Positions 1 through 16,217 of a stretch of 64,000 nt of DNA are shown piece after piece. The position numbers were made by a program, and so were the translations under genes. The notes under the pieces were generated by a model. That model was not told where the DNA came from. It saw only the letters and a program-made list of their open reading frames with translations, and did not search any database. Positions within the stretch are counted from its first letter, which is position 1, and the number at the start of each line of letters is the position of its first letter. The stretch comes from Sycon ciliatum (Eukaryota > Porifera > Calcarea > Leucosolenida > Sycettidae), in assembly GCF_964019385.1 (NCBI RefSeq), contig NC_088646.1:6483902-6547901 (forward strand). The letters run 5' to 3'.

Positions 1-1840
1 TTCCAGTCTACCATCTTGTACTGCCGCCATCTTCTATAGTGTCTACCGTCGAAGTACTGTCTTCCATGTGCCTAATAGTATCTCCTCAACTTGATTCAAG
101 TACTGCCGTCCACCATCATCATGAGTACCGTCCGCACTGATCTCTGTCTGCTACCTGAGTGCCACCAAGTAAGACTCGATCTATCTATGTACGAACAAGT
201 GTGCCCCATACAGTTAGTTCTCTAAGTTCCGACTTTGCTCCTATCTAACTCTCGAGTGTCTGCCCAACTGTTACCCCTGGTCCTGTGCCTTAGGCAGTGA
301 ACAATTAGCTCCTAGCCCCATCGTGCTTTGATTAGGATTGTTTCCCAGCACACAAGATGTTGTGCCAGTAGATTAGATCCGCTGTCCATTCGTTTTGTTT
401 TGTTCGGCATAGCTCATCAGTTATCTCATAGTTTTGTTCTGCTGCTAGTGACTGTTTTGCGTCACAATTTTTCCAAGATTAGACCCTGCTAGAGATGCCA
501 CCTGCCAAAGAAATTAGATTTTACATTGTGTTCATTAGTTCTAGCCGTAGGTTCTTTTTGATTTCGTTTCCTGATTCGAAGTCTGAAGCTCTGTTCCCTC
601 TTGCTCACACCCTCTTTGGAACTACGGCGATGTTTAGTTTCCTTTTATTTTAGCCCTTTTTCATTTGCTCTTTTGTGTTGTTTCTTCCCGTCACGAGGAC
701 GTGACCCTTTTCTTTGTAGCCGAGGGAGATGTCATGGCCCTGTATAGATAGTACTACTCACCAATACTATAGTAGTGCTGCACACATTCATTATCAGCCT
801 GTCACCTACCTCTACCGCGGCTCTTCATCAATGTTCTCTTCCTTTTGATTAGGATAGGGTTACCTCTCCTGTCGCCGGACCTAGACTATCCATTACCATA
901 GAACTGTCAGCTATTGTCTCTGTTGCCGGTCCGCTGTTCTGCTGTTCCGCTTAGTTGCTCCGATTCATGATTAGCATTAGCTTCAATACTTAGATACATT
1001 ACTCTTTGCTGAGTTTAGCACAGCTCACTACTCGTTCGCTGCTGCCTGCTCGATCCTTCCCTTCGTGGCCGCTCGCATAGATTTCAGCTAGTATAAGTTC
1101 GCTGACTTAGCCAGATATCGAGGAGTCTTGGATTAGTCTTGTTTGAGTCTTGTATTAGTCTTATTCTCTTTTATAGCTTTCTTGACTTTCTTTATAGGAG
1201 TTCCGCTACCGCTCAAGCGGACTTGTCCGCTTGAGCCGGTTTGGCCTTTGACTTTCTAGTTTCTTACTGTTCCTTTGTTCCTTTACTATATCGGACCTGA
1301 GGGCTCCGCCACCCTGACTTCTCTCTGTGCTTTGGGTCTGAGGTACGCCTGAGTGGAACTACCAAGAGGCGCACATATACTTTGTGCAAACGGGCTTGGG
1401 ATAACTAACACGTAGGGACGATCAGCCAGCCACGACACTTACTATGCGCTTGTATCCTCGCTGTTTCACTTCAAGTGTATACATCCTATTGTAGTTTCAT
1501 CATTCTCTTTAGTCACGAATTCCATTGATAATTGTGACAAGAAAACGTTCTGGAACACATTATTCGTCCCCATGGTTGTGATATGAGTGCGCATTTAGTT
1601 ATATTCATTGCACTATTAAGATTATTGTCTCCATGTCGCCTTTTTACTGTACATTTATTGGGGGTAATACGGTAGTAGTAGTGTCTAGTGCATGCAGTAT
1701 ACAGGTCTGCTCTCGATATAACAACTCTCACTTGTACGTAAACCTCGCTGGTACATGTAGGTATGAAATTAAATCTCGCGCCGAAACAGCATCACTTCCA
1801 TGCAACGTTTCGTTCTCAGCTGCACAATGTAATCCAACAT
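1..1840. other. Gene-free T-rich stretch
   Basis: I see no supported coding exon here. The sequence is pyrimidine-rich and full of stops. A purine tract followed by TGTCATGG around 722-738 resembles the junction of a polypurine tract and an LTR, but I could not find a matching second LTR, so this is only a guess. A short perfect hairpin at 1211-1236 is listed separately. Confidence 0.4.
1211..1236. repeat. Perfect 12-bp hairpin, 2-nt loop
   Basis: The 12-base arm GCTCAAGCGGAC (1211-1222) is followed by TT and its exact reverse complement (1225-1236). It lies in otherwise featureless DNA. There is no T-run after it and no neighbouring gene, so I assign no regulatory role. Confidence 0.7.
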
Positions 1841-1880
1841 AACGTAAACCTCAACCGATACACTGTAGAGCACGCTACGG

Positions 1881-2404
1881 CGTGGTCCCCGCACTCTAGA
1901 TACAACGCGGTCCCCGCACTCTAGATACAACGCGGTCCCCGCACTCTAGATACAACGCGGTCCCCGCACTCTAGATACAACGCGGTCCCCGCACTCTAGA
2001 TACAACGCGGTCCCCGCACTCTAGATACAACGCGGTCCCCGCACTCTAGATACAACGCGGTCCCCGCACTCTAGATACAACGCGGTCCCCGCACTCTAGA
2101 TACAACGCGGTCCCCGCACTCTAGATACAACGCGGTCCCCGCACTCTAGATACAACGCGGTCCCCGCACTCTAGATACAACGCGGTCCCCGCACTCTAGA
2201 TACAACGCGGTCCCCGCACTCTAGATACAACGCGGTCCCGCACTCTAGATACAACGCGGTCCCCGCACTCTAGATACAACGCGGTCCCCGCACTCTAGAT
2301 ACAACGCGGTCCCCGCACTCTAGATACAACGCGGTCCCCGCACTCTAGATACAACGCGGTCCCCGCACTCTAGATACAACGCGGTCCCCGCACTCTAGAT
2401 ACAA
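1881..2404. repeat. 25-bp tandem satellite, 21 copies
   Basis: The unit reads CGCGGTCCCCGCACTCTAGA followed by TACAA. I count 14 units from 1881, one 24-bp unit with a single C deleted (2231-2254), then six more units to 2404. Only the first unit carries another change (CGTGG). Such near-identity implies recent amplification or continuing homogenisation. Each unit contains the short dyad GCGG..CCGC and an XbaI-type TCTAGA. There is no reading frame of interest and no transposon terminus is seen next to it. Confidence 0.95.
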
Positions 2405-2487
2405 CGCATATTCACGTGTACGGTACGATCAAGCTGTAGCTAGCCAGTTTAGCTTTAGTCCTATTGCGCATGTATTCTGCGGCATTA

Positions 2488-2826
2488 GACACCCTTAGCA
2501 AAACACGTTATGTTGTAACGGTATTATCGTAAGGAGGAAAATACCGTGATTTGGGTTCGACCTTTAGCAAGATGCACGCTATTTTTAGTACGCTGTTGCC
2601 ACGAGAATAGCTTTGATTTCACGCGGTACAACCATTTTTGTCACCATGTACGCGATACAAGGTGAAATGCGTACGGACTATGCAATATTTGGCCAAAACA
2701 CGTATCGTTGGTCACAACGATAAATCAGCCCCCATAACGTTTTTACGCTGCAGCTTCAACGCTATTTGGGTGATCTAGGTACGAGTACCGTAAAAAATAG
2801 CGTTACCGTTGTTTGCTAAGGGTGTC
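2488..2826. mobile_element. Tc1/mariner-like MITE with TA target duplication
   Basis: The ends are inverted: GACACCCTTAGCAAA at the left and TTTGCTAAGGGTGTC-type sequence at the right. TA flanks both sides (2486-2487 and 2827-2828). The 339-bp body has no ORF. TA duplication plus TIRs fits a non-autonomous Tc1/mariner-superfamily element. The interior also holds short inverted motifs (ACGCTATTT and AAATAGCGT). Confidence 0.7.
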
Positions 2827-3971
2827 TATTGATTGCATCTGATGTCGATGGTGGTACAGTGTGTACAATCATGTTTGCATGGATTTTACACACAGTTTTC
2901 TACACAACATAACTCTCGATAGAACATCATTCCTGTGCGGCTATAGTACCATACCCTCGTCTAGACTGATGACGTGTGCCTTCCGCCAAGTTCCGGTTCC
3001 GGCCGGGCGTAATGTTTGGTCATCCAGGGCATGCATGCATGCGCCAGGCCCACTTACAAAAACAAGTCTTTCACAAACACAGACTCTGTAGCTAGCTGTC
3101 GAGAGCTACCGGTACCGCGGTTGCATCAAAGCCGTCATGTAGACCAGGTAGACCGCTACAGTCATGTAGATCGAGACATGAGCGCGCGGAGCCAGCATGC
3201 AAAACGTGTATGGCGGGAAGTGGACGTCGATTCGATCGTGTCGGCCAGTTGTCCGCGTAGATCTACGACCCCGGTCAAGTGAATGCAGCAGCAGAAAAAG
3301 ACACCGTGCACAACACGATACGAATCACTTACTTGTCTTCGTACAGTCCTGGCTAAGACTCAGCCGGTTGGGAGAGTCCAGGCTGGAGCTAGTTCGGAAA
3401 TACTCCCAGCTGCTACAATTGTGTTCGCATCGCTAGATAGCAGCATCAAGGAGAAAGAGAGACACGATGGGGAGCGAAGACGAGCGCAAAGCTTCCAGGT
3501 AACCTTGCGTACAGTACTGTTGTCTTTTGTTGCTTTCTCACGCGCCATCATCGCTATCATAACCAACGACAGAATTACTCAAGTACATGTAGTTATCGAT
3601 CTGCAACAAAATATACAACTGATGATCATTTCTGGAAAAAAATTAAAATTAAAAAAGATCATCGCGGAAACGCTATCGCTAGGCCGGGCCATGCAGAGTT
3701 GCTACTGCGCTATAGCCTAGGGCTGCCAAGTATTTGTCTGATTTATCGGACATTCTCTGGAAATTCCCCTTGTCCGAAAACGATCCAAAAAGAACCTTTC
3801 AGTTCTCGACAGGCAGGTAACTATTACTTGTTGAGAAAACCCAAAGATTGTACCATACCGGGTATGCAACAGTATTGGCAAGGCGGAATGCATAGAATGT
3901 TGAACAAATGAAAAGTAGGCTTAGGTTCTGCGAAAATGCCCAATACCTGATTCAGGCGGAGTGGCGTACAC

Positions 3972-4050
3972 AAAGGCACACAATGAAAACCTTGGGCAAA
4001 TTCAGTTGTAACTCGGAGTAATTTGCCCAAGGTTTTCTTTGTATGCCTTT
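3972..4050. repeat. 79-nt pre-miRNA-like hairpin
   Basis: Arms 3972-4002 and 4020-4050 match as reverse complements at 29 of 31 positions and are separated by a 17-base loop. Size and near-perfect pairing are compatible with a microRNA precursor, but also with the remnant of a small foldback element, which this genome has in abundance. No second copy was noticed in the window. Confidence 0.6.
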
Positions 4051-4206
4051 GGGAACTAATGAACATAGAATGTTGCCTCTAATTATTACAACACCAGGAA
4101 AAAGTCCAAGATGAAAGCTCTATGCTTTCGAATTCACTAGTTATATCGGACCTCGAACAGTCAGGCGTGCCGCACTAATCTATTTAGCCCAAAAGCTGAC
4201 AGGGAG

Positions 4207-4360
4207 TATTAAAGGGGAAGTTAAGACACTCCCTTCCTCCTTTATTCCAAATCGAACTCGCCACTTCCGCCGAAACTGGGTGACTGCGCGCTACTGAGAT
4301 GGGGATTTGCGTGCAAAATGTGTACGGATATGGATACGATGAACTCCCGTTATTGCAAAA
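4207..4360. repeat. Fragment of the 23.2-24.1 kb foldback family
   Basis: Starting ATTAAAGGGGAAGTTAAG, this stretch follows the left arm of the foldback at 23239-24124 (shared blocks include GAAACTGGGTGACTGCGC and GAGATGGGGATTTG). It lacks the first inner segment of that arm and the whole opposite arm, so it is a truncated, internally deleted copy. Confidence 0.75.
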
Positions 4361-4630
4361 CAATGCCACCGGTCCCTTGGCGTTCGTCCTAAAGAGGTAT
4401 AGTATGACTGTAGATTACTAGTATCACAGTACTGCCTGTACTTCAGCGTACGGTTCATGATGGCTGCTCAGGTGTGCATCAATTGTACTCTACGCTAGTT
4501 AGCAGTTACGTTAACTGCCCGGGCAGCTGAACCTTTTAACTGGAAATAACGAATCGAATCTAATCCTTCTTGTCTCACACCACCCTGTGCGTGTACATTG
4601 TTGCCATGGTTTCACAGCCTTTCCAGGTGG

Positions 4631-9570
<4,940 letters not shown>

Positions 9571-10992
9571 CCTGGTTCAGCACACTGCAGAGAGAAGGCT
9601 GGTAGGTTGCAGCGCAGTGCTTGCGTGTTCCCGACAGCCAAATGGCACAGCGCTGTCCGGAACACGGCCGAAGGTGCATAGTGCCAGCTGCGAATCACAT
9701 TGCAGACAGCAATCACTGATATAACAGTTATATGCCTATATACATTGCTGCGTTTAGAGATATGCATGCATAGACAGTGCCCGTGTTTAGCGTGCCATGC
9801 ACATGCAGAACGTACTATCGAAAACGTATTTCAGCCGGTTTTATCTCGGGATCCATAGTGCACATGCTCTGCAAACGTACTCTTATGCTGTGGTTGGCAC
9901 GGTTACGCCACTGCCTGTTACCAATACAAGATGTAAATGTTCTAACGATGATGCCAAACCGCTGTCTCATGTAGAAAACATGGTTGCGATTGCTGGATGC
10001 ACACACCTGGAACTCTGAGGCATTGATTGCACTTTTGTCTTTTCTGAAATTATCGTGTTTTTTTGTGGTTTTCACCCTGATCATTGGGTGTGATTCCATT
10101 GATGGCCACAGTAACCGGTAAGGCCGAACATTTGGTAAATTTGAAGATATTCGCAGGTTCTTACATGTATATAAGAGCATATGTCAATACGTTAGATGGC
10201 TAGATGGGACACGATATAAAGCGGGATTGAGAGGCATGATCGAGTGATGTACAAGCAGATAGTCTACATGTGTCCTGGACTAAGTGTTGTCGACTGTGCT
10301 AGGTGGAGACAGCCATGCATGCATGGACTGTGATAAGAAACACTTGGAAGTACTAAATCTACTCCAATGGAAAACAGCAGATCTGAATGAAACCTCTTGA
10401 CTTGTCAACTGTTATGAAGTCAGGACACGTATCATCATCATCATCTGTTGTTTTCGGGTGTTTGTGCAAGACTGCTGAAACAGTGAATCGCTGTCATCAG
10501 ACTGAGGACCGGCTAATAATTGACAAAAGGTCCATAGGCATAGTGTGTATGTGTGTGTGTGTGCGCGTGCGTGTGTGTGTGTCCACGCGTCTGTGTGTGT
10601 GTGTGTGTGTATGTGCATGCGTATGTGTGATGACCAACTGGACTTAAAGAAATTGAAACCATGGCGAAAAATAGAGAGATGTGGTTAAGTGTGATCTCCG
10701 TATGACTGCTGGAAGATCTCACGTGAGAAGTGGTGAAAGACATGCTTGTCCAAAAGTACTGACGGTCCATTGACATTTTACAACCATATGCGCTGGGTGT
10801 TGATTACAGACCATCTAAGACCGGTGTCTCTACCTTTCAGTGAAGGTGCTCAGTTCTGAATAAAAAGTCCAGGAAATGATGAGCGTTCTGTCGTTCCATG
10901 TGCACACGTGTACATCTCATTCTAGGCCTGTGTTGCAGTTGATCATAATTATTATGTTCAGAGCTGTCTGTTCAGCTTGATGTGGGGAAGCA
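9571..10992. other. Convergent intergenic region
   Basis: This separates the UbiA-type stop (9570, +) from the ABCG stop (10993, -). It contains an interrupted GT/GTGC microsatellite (about 10545-10628). I found no exon. An AATAAA lies at 10859 on the plus strand, too far from 9570 to be assigned with confidence. Confidence 0.5.
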
Positions 10993-11789
10993 CTATTTCT
11001 GCTTGCCTCGATGTCTGAAGACAAGCAGGATGAAAGCCAACACTCGTGTGACCCCGCCGATGATGAACAGTGCGGTCAGACAGAATCCAAAGTTATCCAA
11101 GCTGTAGTCGTTGAGGCCGGCTAAGAACTCCACGTTGTATCTCAGAATTGGCGAGTGCTCGTTGGCCTCGATTTCAAAGAGTGCTTCGGAGAACCACTTG
11201 CTGTATGCTATACTGTAGATAAAGGGTCCGACGAACGTGTAGGACTGGAGCTTGCAGATAGTCGTGGTTGCCGTGCCGCACACGGCTGCCGAGATGAGGG
11301 TTATGACCACGGCCGCCATCTTGCTGTTATCAGGGTGCAGCACGGTGGAGAGCACGTAGCCGATGCCGGTCGCCGCCCAGTACGTGAACATGTACACCAC
11401 GAAATAGGATCCGAGCGGTGCCCGCGGCGACGTCAACAGGTAGTAGAAAGACAAGAAGAAAACGGGCAAGAGTAGAATGCAGGGAAGCTGTCCGACGTTG
11501 ACGGAGCAGAAGTAGGCGAAACGGTTGATGCCGGCCGAGCTCTCGCGCCAAAACCGTGGCCTGGTCTCGTTGGTACCGAACGGGCGAAGACCTGCAATCA
11601 TGCCGGTCAACGCTACCGCTAATCCCGTCATGACATTGGCTACGAGTGATTTCTCCAGCGTAATCTCGGTGAACAGAGCACCCAGGATGAACCCAGAGAG
11701 TACTACTAGACCAGCGTCTAGGAGAAACACCGACCAGGTCCTCACCTGTGCCAACAAGAAAGCAAAGAGAGAGAAAGAGGGAGAGGAAA

Positions 11790-11855
<66 letters not shown>

Positions 11856-12486
11856 TTGTGTATGTATATACGTGAGAAAACTAACAAGTGCAATGAATTG
11901 TGAAAAATTACCGGTATTCTGACTTAAGTGCTCTAAGCCATCTGCCTACTTCTTTCTGTTCCAAAGAAGTGATGCTATTACAAACCGGGCCGATCTGTCC
12001 GCGCCTCCCTAATCCTAATGTGGAAGAAACCCCCAAGAATAGGGACCTGTCCCTGCTTAATACAGTCCTGTAGGCTTACAAAACACCTTCTAAGTTCTAG
12101 CTTCTGTTAGGCGTGGGGCTTAGCACTCCTTACTCCAGTTACTCCATGGAGAGCCACATTTCCAACGCCACCTATAAGACACACAAGCTATCAACTTACC
12201 GTTAGCAGTAAGAAGCGTACAAGCAGATAGAGGAATTGCACGGCAATCATTGGCCTCTGGATAGGTTTGAACGGCTGAGTCGGAAATTCCAGTTTCGGTC
12301 TGGGGCACCTCCTCTGTTCAGCCTCCCAGAGGTCTGCTATCGTGTCGATCTCCATGGTGTATCCGTCCGTTCGACGCTTCTCAATTCGCTCCAAGTGTGC
12401 AGATATACAGTCCAGATAGTAGTCTGCGGGGTTCGTGTGACTCGGCCGGTCGTCGTAGCCAATGAATGTGAAGAAATCCTGGAGCA

Positions 12487-12557
<71 letters not shown>

Positions 12558-15500
12558 GAACAATATCACTTCATCAAATTTACTTCACTGCCGTACCTGC
12601 TCCGTTTCACATCATGGCCGTTGGAGTCAAGTAAATATTCAAAATCCGCTTGTGCGCTTTAAAACAAAATACAGATCAACACGGAGCCTGAAAGTTTCTT
12701 GCACCAAAGTTCAAGGCCATATAAATCATAATTAAATGATGCAGCACAGGATGACTGTAATCACACAGACACAACCTGATTCTGTGGAAAATGTGTATCA
12801 CACACATGCATACCCGTGTAAGAAGTGCATACCCGTGTAAGAAGTGCCACTCGCACATGTACATGCACATTTATAACAAAAAAATCCGACCACCGTCACC
12901 AAGTTCACGGCAACCTATGCCGACACAAGAGGCATTTGTTTGTGCAACTCTATTCTGCAGCTCCTTACAGTGCTGGTTCTTGCTCAGACTACTAAGTTCT
13001 ACTGACTTTCGGCCATTCACCGGTTATGACGGCTTCGACGGCTTGCCCGCGTCATAACCACTGTACTACTGGTAACATGTACCTACCTGTGCCTCTTGTG
13101 CAGAACCCTGAAAGGCAATGCGTCCGCCTTTCTCCAGCAGAATGGTGCTATCGAACTGTACAAAGATATCGTATCGTGGCTGATGTATGACGGTTACAAC
13201 GGTCAGATTTCCTTCACTGGCAATGAGCTTCAACAGCTCAATTACCTAAACAGACAACCACAGCAAACCAACACAATCCAAGTTGTACTCTACATGCATT
13301 CTGTGGCAAGACATTTTCATTCCGAATGTATTCTAGTTTCCATTCGTCTGGAATTTGACTCTTCAATATGCCTGGCCCCATTGTAAACCCCCTGACCCCA
13401 TTGTAAACCCCCTGACCTCGTTATCAACTGACCCCTTTGCAAAACCCCTGACCCCATTGTAACCCCCGACCCCACGGTTAACCCCCTGATCCCGTTGTAA
13501 CCACCCCCCCCCCCCTGACCCCGCTGTAAACCCCCCGACCCCGTTGTAAACCTACCTCTCTGCTGGTGACACTATCAAGACCGCTGGTGGGCTCATCTAG
13601 GAACAGGATGGTTGGGTCTGCCACAAGTTCCATTCCGATATTGACACGTTTGCGCTGGCCACCAGAGATCTTCTTTGCTGCCGACTGGGAGCCAATAACT
13701 GAATCACGTATTTTCGACAGCCCCAGGAGATCCTCAATGTCGCCGACCTGTGAAGCAGATGTGGATTGATAGTGCAACACAAAAATAAAGGCCAGCTGAG
13801 AGCTTAGCAAGTGTCATTGCATCTTGTCGCCAATGTCACACACCTTATCAACTGTCCTGCAGCACATGTTTTAGACTCTTTCAGCCAAGATGGACATGCC
13901 GCACAAAATTGTCCTCGTTTTACGCCACACAAGCCGGTCATGCATAGCATGTAGTGTACTGAGTCACACTTCATTGTTGCAGCGAACCACACAGGAAGGT
14001 CTATGGCATTTCGCAGTTACAGAACCAAATGGACAGAAAAGAAAATATTTGTGTGCATTGATTGGAATGAAGTCAAATACTTAGAGGATATACAGTAAAA
14101 CCAGTCGAGGCGACCACTCTGATAAGGCGACCACCTGTCCTAGAGGACCACTGAAACCAGGACCAAGGGATGCCATTTCCAGTCAAATGACCCTGGATAA
14201 GGAGACCACAACCAGTACACAGTGACCACGTTTTGAAGGTCCCTTGAGCAGTGACCACGTTTTGAAGGTCACTTGAGCAGTGACCACGTTTTGAAGGTCC
14301 CTTGAGCAGTGACCACGTTTTGAAGGTCCCTTGAGCAGTGACCACGTTTTGAAGGTCCCTTGAGCGGTGACCACGTTTTGAAGGTCCCTTGAGCGGTGAC
14401 CACGTTTTGAAGGTCCCTTGAGCGGTCGTCTTACACAGGGTTCACTGTAGCATGCTCTGTGGCGAACAATTTTTGTGGGTCACCGGAAGAATAGGGCGGT
14501 TCTCTTACCTCTTTCTCAATCTCTTTGCGTGTCTTGTGACGTGGTAACCGCAGCAGTGCCTGGAACATCAACACCTCGTGTACGGTCAGTTCGGTGTGCA
14601 TGACATCGTCCTGGGGTACGAAGCCCAGCACGGTCCGGTACTGCTCAATGCTGTTTGCCCCCTTGCCGTTTATTCGCAGCGCGCCCGTGCTCGTGGCGTA
14701 ATATGCCTTACCTACGGGTGGTCAAGAGAACAGTAGATAAAGCAACATTGCATTCATGATAGTCTTTCCCTGCTTGCATTATGCACTGCTAGCTTCATAA
14801 TGGCCTTCTTCAGTGCACGGAGACTACACAGCAGCACATCCACTATCCTTGATCGACTCAATTCATCACTGCCGCTACCACCACCACTGGCGCCACCGCC
14901 ACCACAACCACCACTCGCGGCCGCCACCGCCACCACCACCACCACAACCACCACTCGCGGCCACCACCACCACCACCACTACCACTCGCGGCCGCCACCA
15001 CCACCACAACCACCACCACTCGCGGCCGCCACCGCCACCACAACCACCACCACCACCACCACTCGCGGCCGCCACCGCCACCACCACCACCACTCGCGGC
15101 CGCCACCGCCACCACAACCACCACTCGCGGCCGCCACCGCCACCACCACCACCACCACCACCATCACTCGCGGCCGCCACCACCACCACTGCCACCATTG
15201 GCACCCCGTGACCACTGCACTGATACTGTAACAACAGCGAGTTTGCCCTGATGAAGCTCTGAGGGCAAACATTGGGAGATCATAATATCATTGTTGCAGC
15301 ATACACATCATGCGGAGGTGGTGGTGGTGGTGGTGGTGGTGGTGGTGGTGGTGATGGTGGTGGTGGTGGTGGAAGCTAAGCGTGGTGCGGCATCACCTGA
15401 CATCAACGACAGCTTTTCTTCCTGTACTTCTCAACATCATCCATGGTTTGTGTTGATCAATCAATTTCACCCAGCACACCGTGGCCATGCCCATGTATGG

Positions 15501-16159
15501 GTTGTTCCACCAGTTGTTTGATAAAAACAGGCTAGAACAGACTACAGGCTATTTAAACAGCTATTGAAGCTGCATTCTAAACAAAAGGCTTGAAGAACTT
15601 TTCCAATTATCCATTCTATACTTCTGAATTAGCTAAAGTTCATTTTAAAGTTTACATGTATAACGTGTCACTACAAGATGCACATGTGATATACGTGTTT
15701 GCATCACACATCAATCCATGTCAAATTGCTTCATTGTTTGTACGCTATGCTACTGCCTTACCGCACAAACAGTTGAGGAGGGATGTCTTTCCAGTTCCCG
15801 AGCCGCCCATGATGGCTGTAAGCTTGCCCGGCTCTATGCTGCCGCTGACGTTGTCGACAACTTTCTTCTTGCGGCGTCCGTGGAGTCTCAGCGACAAATT
15901 CTCGAACTCGAGATGGATGGTATGCTGTTTTTTCTTCGCCCTGATCACGTCTCTGTAGGCTTGCAACTTACTTGCATTTCCATCAATTGTGTCTCCAGCA
16001 CTGCTCCTCTTGGCCGTCTCTTTTTTAGTCACACCCGCCATCCACATGAGAACAGAGATTGTGCTTGATGTAGTTCGAATGCGCACATGTGGTTCTTGGC
16101 GATTGATGATGTTGCTTCGAGAAGAAGCCCTGCCCTCCTCTCGAGTTAATTCCCGGAAC

Positions 16160-16217
<58 letters not shown>

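Larger units (their letters stand above)
2829..4626. other. Intergenic DNA upstream of the UbiA-type gene
   Basis: Several short open frames are present but none shows recognisable protein or a splice-consistent chain. The stretch holds a 79-nt hairpin (3972-4050) and a fragment of a foldback family (about 4207-4360). A first exon and promoter of the downstream plus-strand gene may lie here but I could not identify them. Confidence 0.4.

Noticed and set aside
722-738. Polypurine tract and LTR start
   Set aside because: No matching LTR, primer-binding site or retroelement ORF found; kept only as a remark.
14754-15272. Long His/Pro and Val/Gly open frames on both strands
   Set aside because: All six frames stay open only because the DNA is a CCA/CCG triplet minisatellite; it lies in an ABCG intron bounded by good splice sites.
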